The notes beneath the pieces were generated by a model that was given only the letters and a program-made list of their open reading frames with translations, had not been told where the DNA came from and did not search any database. This document shows positions 58,974 to 64,000 of a stretch of 64,000 nt of DNA, one piece after another. Position 1 is the first letter of the stretch. Each line of letters opens with the position of its first letter. This stretch comes from Microbacterium mangrovi (GTDB lineage Bacteria > Actinomycetota > Actinomycetes > Actinomycetales > Microbacteriaceae): contig NZ_JTDK01000022.1 of NCBI RefSeq assembly GCF_000802305.1, positions 51,941 to 115,940 on the forward strand, given 5' to 3'. Position numbers and translations under genes: made by a program.

Positions 58974-60916
58974 GCCACCTCCGCTGCGGTCGCGTCGGCG
59001 CCGGCGCCACCCGGGGCGCTGTCGAGCAGCACCACGGTCTCTTCGAGCGTCGCCGGCACCGCCTCCACCGTCGCTGGGATGCCGCCGAGCACCGAACGCA
59101 CGCGGTCGCGCAGGTGCGCGGCATCCTGCTCGTGCCCGGCGACGCGGACGTCGCGGCCGCTCAGCATGATCGGCAGGCCGGAGCGGTCGAGCGTCGCGAA
59201 GGTGCGCTGCCAGTCGTCACTGCGCACCAGCACGGCGGTCGCCGTGCCGATGAGGTCGTCCACCGTCCCGTGCCCGACGACGCGGCCCTGCGCGAGCAGC
59301 ACCAGGCGGGTGCACTGCTCGGCCTCCTGCAGGTAGTGCGTGGTGACGATGACCGCGCGCCCGGCTTCCGCCTGCGCGTGGATCGTGTCCCACAGGCGGG
59401 CCCGCCCGAGGGGGTCGACGCCGGACGTGGGCTCGTCGAGCACGAGCAGCTCCGGCCCGTGGCTCAGCGCGAGCGCGAAGGCGAGCTGCCGCTGCCGGCC
59501 CAGGCCGATGTCGGCGACGATGTTCGAGCGCACCTCGCGCAGCGCCGACGGGAGCGTGGGGGTCGGTACGCCGTAGACACGGGCGAGGAAGGCGGCGTTC
59601 TCGCGGACGCTCAGCGTCTTGTAGAGCCCGAGGCCCTGCGGCACGTAGCCGATGCGTCGCCGCGACGCGTTGTCGGGAGCGCGTCCGAAGAGCGACACCT
59701 CCCCCTCGTCGGCGTGCTCGAGCCCGAGCAGGACGCGCAGCAGGGTCGTCTTGCCGGCGCCGTTCGCACCGATGAGCCCGACGATCTCGCCGGGGTGCAC
59801 GTCGAGGCTGACGTCGTCCACCGCCGTGGCGTGCCCGAACCGCTTCACGATGCCCCGGGCGGATGCCGTGGCCGATGCCGAGACGGACGGGATGCCGGCG
59901 GTGGCACTACCGCGCGGGATGCCGGGACCGGCCTCCTCGGCGGAGCCGGGGGCGGACGGCATCCCGCGGCGCCGCGCCGTGCGCCCGCCCGGCACGACGT
60001 CGACCTCCGCGGCCACGTCTCCGGCGGCCAGCGACAGGGCGATCAGGGCGTCCTCGAAGTCCGGCGGGTCGATGGGAACGATGCCGGCCGGGTCGTCGGC
60101 GGCACCGCCCGCAGGCGACCACACGTGGCGTCCTGTTCCGCGCCGCCAGACGCGGGCGGCGAGGCCCGCGGCCGGTGCGGCGGTGAGTTCCGGCATCCGG
60201 CCCACTGTGCCGGGCACGGCAGCGATGATGTCGTCGGGTGTGCCGGTGGCGAGCATCCGCCCGCCGGAGAGCGCGAGCACGGATGCCGCCCGCTGCGCTT
60301 CGTCGAGATACGTGGTCGCCATCGCGACTGTGGCCCCCTCGCCGGCGGTCGCGGAGATGAGCCGCCACAGCTCCAGCCGGCTGACGGGATCGACACCGGT
60401 GCTCGGCTCGTCCAGGAGCACCAGGGCCGGCTCGTGCAGGATCGCGAGCACGAACCCCAGCTTCTGCCGCATGCCCCCGGACAGGTCGCGGCCGAGCCGG
60501 CGTCGCGCGTCGTCGAGCCCGGCGCGTGCGAGCAGTTCGCCTGCCCGCGACCGGATGCGGGAGACCGGCATCCCGTACGAGCGCCCCACGAAGTCGACGT
60601 TCTCGTCGACGGTCAGCGTCGGCCAGACGCCCGAGGTCGCCGGCTGGTAGCCGATGTTCTCGCGGGGGACGGTGCTGACGGTCCCGGCATCCACCCGGAC
60701 CCGGTGCGCCAGCACCCGCAGCAGGGTCGACTTTCCGGCGCCATCGCCCCCGACCACGGCGGTCACCCGCCCCGGGTGCGCCTCGAACGTGACGTCGTCC
60801 AGGGCCGTGACGTGCGTGTGTCCCCGGCCGAAGCGCACCGCGGCATCCGTCACAGCGGCCGTCTGCGGCCGGACCGTGTCCGACCGGCGTCGGCGCGGGG
60901 CATCGGGCAGCGACAT
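58970..60916 (-). CDS. Tandem ABC exporter ATPase (YbhF-like)
   Basis: 648 aa with two nucleotide-binding domains. NBD1: Walker A GGDGAGKST (residues 56-64), LSGGMRQKLG, LVLLDEPSTGVD. A linker of about 90 residues rich in Gly/Ala follows. NBD2: GANGAGKTT, a degenerate signature (GLGRQRQLAFALAL) and LLVLDEPTSGVD. NBD1 carries Asp in place of the usual Asn/Ser of Walker A. Overlaps the permease gene stop. Energises export of drugs or lipids. Confidence 0.92.
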   Translation of the reverse strand: MSLPDAPRRRRSDTVRPQTAAVTDAAVRFGRGHTHVTALDDVTFEAHPGRVTAVVGGDGAGKSTLLRVLAHRVRVDAGTVSTVPRENIGYQPATSGVWPTLTVDENVDFVGRSYGMPVSRIRSRAGELLARAGLDDARRRLGRDLSGGMRQKLGFVLAILHEPALVLLDEPSTGVDPVSRLELWRLISATAGEGATVAMATTYLDEAQRAASVLALSGGRMLATGTPDDIIAAVPGTVGRMPELTAAPAAGLAARVWRRGTGRHVWSPAGGAADDPAGIVPIDPPDFEDALIALSLAAGDVAAEVDVVPGGRTARRRGMPSAPGSAEEAGPGIPRGSATAGIPSVSASATASARGIVKRFGHATAVDDVSLDVHPGEIVGLIGANGAGKTTLLRVLLGLEHADEGEVSLFGRAPDNASRRRIGYVPQGLGLYKTLSVRENAAFLARVYGVPTPTLPSALREVRSNIVADIGLGRQRQLAFALALSHGPELLVLDEPTSGVDPLGRARLWDTIHAQAEAGRAVIVTTHYLQEAEQCTRLVLLAQGRVVGHGTVDDLIGTATAVLVRSDDWQRTFATLDRSGLPIMLSGRDVRVAGHEQDAAHLRDRVRSVLGGIPATVEAVPATLEETVVLLDSAPGGAGADATAAEVA

Positions 60917-62082
60917 CACGCCACCGCCTTCTCGGGCTCCGGCTTCGGGTCGGTCCGGGCGGGCGTCGCGCTCTTCTGACGCACCGGCGAGATGCTGCGG
61001 CTCAGCCGCACCACAGCGAGGCCGAAGATCACGACGGCCATGATGGCGAGGATCATGATCGGGAACCACAGCGAGTCCCATCCCGCGCCGCGGATCATCA
61101 CGCCCTGAGACACCATCGTGAACCAGGTGAGCGGGAGGAGGTAGCCGATCCAGCGGACGCCCGCGGCCATGGCCGACAGGGGGAAGATCATGCCGGACAG
61201 CAGGATCTGGGGCAGCAGAATCATGAAGGCCAGCTGGATCGCCTGCCCGGTGGTCTTCGACACCGACGAGATGAGCACGCCGAGTCCGAGCACGACGAAC
61301 AGGAACAGGCCCGCACCCGTGGCGAAGATCGCCGGGTTGCCGTTGAAGGGCACGCCGAACAGAAGCAGGCCGAGCGTGGTGATGAGGGCCATGTCGAAGC
61401 AGGCGAGCAGGAAGTACGGCGTGATCTTGCCGAGCACGACCGATCCGGCTCTCAGCGGCATCACCGCCAGCTGTTCGAGCGTGCCCGCCTCGCGTTCGCG
61501 CACCAGCCCGATCGACGTGATGATCGTGCCGATGAAAGTGAGGATGAGGCCGATGATGGCCGGGATCATCACCCACGAGGTCTTCAGGTCGGGGTTGAAC
61601 AGCACGGAGACCGTGATGGTCGGGATCGGCACGGTCGTGCCGGGCGGCGCCGTCGCCTGAGCCTGCGCGGCCTGCATCGTCAGCTGCTGCTGCACCTGCG
61701 CGAACAGGGTCTTGGCCGCCTGCGCCGCGAACAGGTTGGATCCGTCGATCGAGACCTCGGCGTTGATCGTGCCGGATGCCGGCACCGCGTAGATCGCGAC
61801 ATCCGCCTTGTCGTCGCGCAGCTCGGTCGTCGCGTCGTCCTTCGTCCCGCTCGTGTCGGTGACGACGACGGTCAGATGGTCTTTGAGTTTCGCGTTGTCG
61901 TCGATGAGCTTCGTGACGTCCTTGGCACTCTCGCCGTAGACCGCGACCGTCAGATGCTCGACCGTGAAGTTCGCGGCGTAGCCGAAGATGATCAGCAGCA
62001 CCAGCGGCATCACGATGAGCAGGGCGAGCGTGCGCCGGTCGCGGCGCAGCTCCTGGAACTCCTTGAGCATGATCGCGCGCAT
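60916..62082 (-). CDS. ABC-2 type exporter permease (YbhS/YbhR-like)
   Basis: 388 aa: one N-terminal helix (LALLIVMPLVLLIIFGYAA), a large extracytoplasmic domain (residues about 40-175), then five helices with REREAGTLEQLAVMPLRAGSVVLGK and GMIFPLSAM, the ABC-2 signatures. AGGAGGAGG precedes the ATG. Single permease with a tandem ATPase, so it probably works as a homodimer. Confidence 0.93.
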   Translation of the reverse strand: MRAIMLKEFQELRRDRRTLALLIVMPLVLLIIFGYAANFTVEHLTVAVYGESAKDVTKLIDDNAKLKDHLTVVVTDTSGTKDDATTELRDDKADVAIYAVPASGTINAEVSIDGSNLFAAQAAKTLFAQVQQQLTMQAAQAQATAPPGTTVPIPTITVSVLFNPDLKTSWVMIPAIIGLILTFIGTIITSIGLVREREAGTLEQLAVMPLRAGSVVLGKITPYFLLACFDMALITTLGLLLFGVPFNGNPAIFATGAGLFLFVVLGLGVLISSVSKTTGQAIQLAFMILLPQILLSGMIFPLSAMAAGVRWIGYLLPLTWFTMVSQGVMIRGAGWDSLWFPIMILAIMAVVIFGLAVVRLSRSISPVRQKSATPARTDPKPEPEKAVA

Positions 62083-62102
62083 GTTGTCCTCCTCCTGGCG
62101 CC

Positions 62103-62131
62103 ATAATTCACCGCTTGATGAATTCCGTCAA
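62103..62131 (-). promoter_or_regulatory. Exporter promoter with TetR operator
   Basis: Minus strand TTGACG (62131-62126), 17-base spacer, AATTAT (62108-62103). The inverted repeat AATTCA-N8-TGAATT (62105-62124) covers the spacer and -10 box, which would block RNA polymerase when bound by the operon's TetR protein. Confidence 0.75.
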
Positions 62132-62181
62132 GGGCTGGGCATGTGTTCGATGCTAGCGCATTGTCAGCGTTGCCGGAGTGG

Positions 62182-62210
62182 TTGACTCTCGTGTCTTTGT
62201 TCGATAGAGT
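62182..62210 (+). promoter_or_regulatory. Promoter of the HNH gene
   Basis: TTGACT (62182-62187), 17-base spacer, TAGAGT (62205-62210), 45 bases before the ATG. TTGTTCGATAG within it resembles half of an actinobacterial SOS box, but the second half is absent. Confidence 0.55.
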
Positions 62211-62255
62211 GAGGGCCAGATCCGATGGTGAGGGCGAGATCAGGAGGTGCCGCAC

Positions 62256-63926
62256 ATGACCGGAACACTCTCCCCCGTCCTGTCCGAGCTGGATGAGCTG
62301 GTCGACCACCTCGAGGGCGTCCGGGCTCGCGCAGCGAATGCCTTCGCGGCCGAGACATTCTTCTTCGCGAACGTCGCCCGGCTCGTCGAACGGCGGGAGC
62401 GCGAACGCGCCGCGCGTGCCGACGACGCGTCGACCGCTCACGCGACCCAGCTGGGCATGCGCGAGGTCTACGCCGAGATCGCCGCGGCGCTTCGGCTGAG
62501 CGAGTACCAGGTCGCCGCGCGAGTGTCTGCCGCGAGCAACCTGACGACCTTCTTCAACGAGACCCTGTGCGACGTGTCCGACGGACGCATCTCCCCGCAG
62601 CACGCACAGGCGATCGCCGACACCGGCGTCCAGATCGAAGACCCGGCCGTTCGCGGCGAGTACGAGCGGCACGCACGAGACATCGCGACCGAGCTGACCG
62701 CGGCCCAGCTTCGCGATGCCCTCGACGGTCTCGTCTCGCGCCTCGACCCCGACGGCACCCGAGACCGGATCCGGCAGGCGGTCGCCGAGCGCGGCGTCCG
62801 GGTGCGGCACGTCAAGCCCGGACTGTCACGCCTCAGCATCGATCTGCCCACCGTCGAAGCGGTCGGGGCCGCGAACCGGCTGAGCGACATGGCCGACGAG
62901 ATCTTCGCCGAGAACCGGGCGATGGCGCCGGCGGCAGATGCGGCGGCTGCGGATGCGTCGACAGCAGACACAGTGGTGGCCGCGACCGATGACCGTACCA
63001 AGCGCCAGATCGAGGCCGATATCGCCGCCGATCTGCTGCTCACCAGCGCGCCTGAAGCTCATGGCGTCAGCGAACAGACCCGCAGCACGCTCGCGGCGAT
63101 CCGCCCCAGCGTGCACGTGACGATCCCGGCCGGCGTCATCGCGACGGCCGTGCGTGACGCGGCGGCCGTGCGCGACGCGGCGGCCGTGCGCGACGCGGCG
63201 GAGCTCGCGGGCGGCACGTTCGGCGGCCGTGCCGACGCAGGCGATCGGACGCCGCTCTGCCGGGGACTCGGCGTGTTCGGCGTCCTTGACGCGGCAGGCG
63301 ACACCACCGCCGAGGACACGCCGCACGGGCTGTTCGACGCCGTTGCCTCCTCTGCTCCCGGCGTCGCCGAGATCCCCGGTCACGGCCCGATCGACGATGA
63401 GAACGCTCGCCTGCTGGCCGGCGTCGCGGACGGCTGGGCGCGGGTGTTCATCGACCCCGAGACGGGCGTTCCGACCAGCGTCGACAGGTACCGGCCGTCC
63501 GCTCGTCAGCGCCGATACCTCGAGGCCCGTGATGTGCACTGCCGGTTCCCGGGCTGTCGGCGCCCGGCCGAGAAGTGCGACGTCGATCACGCCCGGGCGG
63601 CCGCCGAAGGCGGTCCGACCGCCCTGTGCAACCTCGCGTGCCTGTGCGAGAGGCACCATACGGTCAAGCACCACACTGACTGGGGTGTCGTGCAGCTTCC
63701 GGGCGGCGTGATGCGATGGACGAGTCCGACGCGCCGCACGTACCGCACCCGGCCACCGGGTGCCGTGAGGTTCGTCGCCGCCGCCGGGCATCCACCGGGG
63801 ATCGCGGACCCCCGGCGTTCGGACACCGGGCGTTCGGACACCGGGCATCCACCGGGCCCCGCGAGCATCCCGCGTTCGAGCGCCGGACATGCACCGGGCC
63901 GCCGGCCCGACCCTGCGCCGTTCTGA
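62256..63926 (+). CDS. DUF222 / HNH endonuclease-domain protein (13E12-repeat family)
   Basis: 556 aa: N-terminal DUF222 (helical, residues about 8-330), C-terminal HNH domain with RYLEARDVHCRFPGC, CDVDHARAAAEGGPT and CLCERHHTVKHH. Contains a threefold AVRDAA repeat (18 bp each, 63147-63200) and a Pro/Gly/Arg-rich tail with a repeated RRSDTG motif. AGGAGG lies 8 bases before ATG 62256. The family is expanded in Actinobacteria, with unclear role; copies in mycobacteria are prophage insertion sites. Confidence 0.9.
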   Translation: MTGTLSPVLSELDELVDHLEGVRARAANAFAAETFFFANVARLVERRERERAARADDASTAHATQLGMREVYAEIAAALRLSEYQVAARVSAASNLTTFFNETLCDVSDGRISPQHAQAIADTGVQIEDPAVRGEYERHARDIATELTAAQLRDALDGLVSRLDPDGTRDRIRQAVAERGVRVRHVKPGLSRLSIDLPTVEAVGAANRLSDMADEIFAENRAMAPAADAAAADASTADTVVAATDDRTKRQIEADIAADLLLTSAPEAHGVSEQTRSTLAAIRPSVHVTIPAGVIATAVRDAAAVRDAAAVRDAAELAGGTFGGRADAGDRTPLCRGLGVFGVLDAAGDTTAEDTPHGLFDAVASSAPGVAEIPGHGPIDDENARLLAGVADGWARVFIDPETGVPTSVDRYRPSARQRRYLEARDVHCRFPGCRRPAEKCDVDHARAAAEGGPTALCNLACLCERHHTVKHHTDWGVVQLPGGVMRWTSPTRRTYRTRPPGAVRFVAAAGHPPGIADPRRSDTGRSDTGHPPGPASIPRSSAGHAPGRRPDPAPF

Positions 63927-63969
63927 GCCCCGGCCGCCCGGAGAGGACGTCCCTCCGACGTCCCCCGAC

Positions 63970-64000
<31 letters not shown>

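Noticed and set aside
62150..62215. LexA/SOS box or PafBC-type motif upstream of the HNH gene
   Set aside because: TTGTTCGATAG is only a half-site, and TTGTCAGCG lacks the expected TAnnnT eight bases later.
62256..63926. HNH protein as evidence for a prophage or homing element
   Set aside because: DUF222-HNH proteins are resident and multicopy in Actinobacteria; no integrase, terminase or att-like repeats are present.

Overview
The window is a chromosomal segment of a high-GC actinobacterium, most likely Microbacteriaceae and probably Microbacterium. This rests on the GC-rich codon use, the very frequent GGATGCC/GGCATCC word, actinobacterial families (DUF222-HNH '13E12-like' protein, long GapDH, LivM-LivG fusion), and the intergenic word CTTCGACAGGCTCAG and its complement, which I associate with Microbacteriaceae. 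The genus is an inference. No rRNA, tRNA, CRISPR array, transposase or phage integrase was seen. No gene-free stretch exceeds 300 bp; the longest are about 49828-50078, 12139-12369 and 46359-46586. They hold promoter space and hairpins, and I saw no missed gene in them. The right end is a run of 29 C residues that looks like a contig-end artefact.

Layout. (1) 1-10628: end of a TPQ copper amine oxidase, a YtcJ-like amidohydrolase, a TetR gene divergent from a NitT/TauT-type ABC importer plus arylsulfatase operon, and an AraC regulator preceded by a 24-bp perfect palindrome. (2) 10642-16954: an NAD(P)-binding/DUF2867 protein and a branched-chain amino-acid-type ABC importer (LivK, LivH, fused LivM-LivG, LivF). 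(3) 17003-26618: an alpha-galactoside locus with an ABC sugar importer, two GH36-type enzymes, a six-hairpin glycosidase and a LacI repressor, built around a divergent promoter with a LacI-type operator. (4) 26639-34858: two SDRs, an APC permease, a MoaF-family protein, a second YtcJ-like amidohydrolase, a DUF1684 protein and an aldehyde dehydrogenase. (5) 34994-36775: a TetR repressor divergent from a YhgE/Pip-like membrane protein. (6) 36909-44247: a DeoR-controlled cluster (DUF1349, SDR, BtpA/SgcQ, FGGY kinase, DeoR, inositol-monophosphatase-like enzyme, APC permease) whose three intergenic regions share one motif. (7) 44289-50879: two DUF202 proteins, small proteins, a ThDP enzyme, long-form GapDH and an LLM flavin oxidoreductase. 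(8) 50880-52790: a small, compositionally different cluster of unknown genes next to a duplicated promoter segment and a mosaic micro-gene. (9) 52900-63926: CPA1 Na+/H+ antiporter, a membrane protein, a 3-hydroxybenzoate/phenol-type monooxygenase with a divergent IclR regulator and PcaR-like operators, an ABC-2 exporter operon with its own TetR, and a DUF222-HNH protein.

Together this reads as a nutrient-scavenging accessory region: amines and sulfate esters on the left, alpha-galactosides in the middle, polyol- or sugar-phosphate-like substrates next, and aromatic hydroxylation plus efflux on the right. Each module carries its own local regulator (two AraC/LacI-type, three TetR, DeoR, IclR) with a recognisable palindromic site beside it. 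The co-presence of copper amine oxidase, arylsulfatase and MoaF recalls the enterobacterial monoamine regulon. The duplicated and mosaic segment at 50.8-51.7 kb is the most unusual structure.
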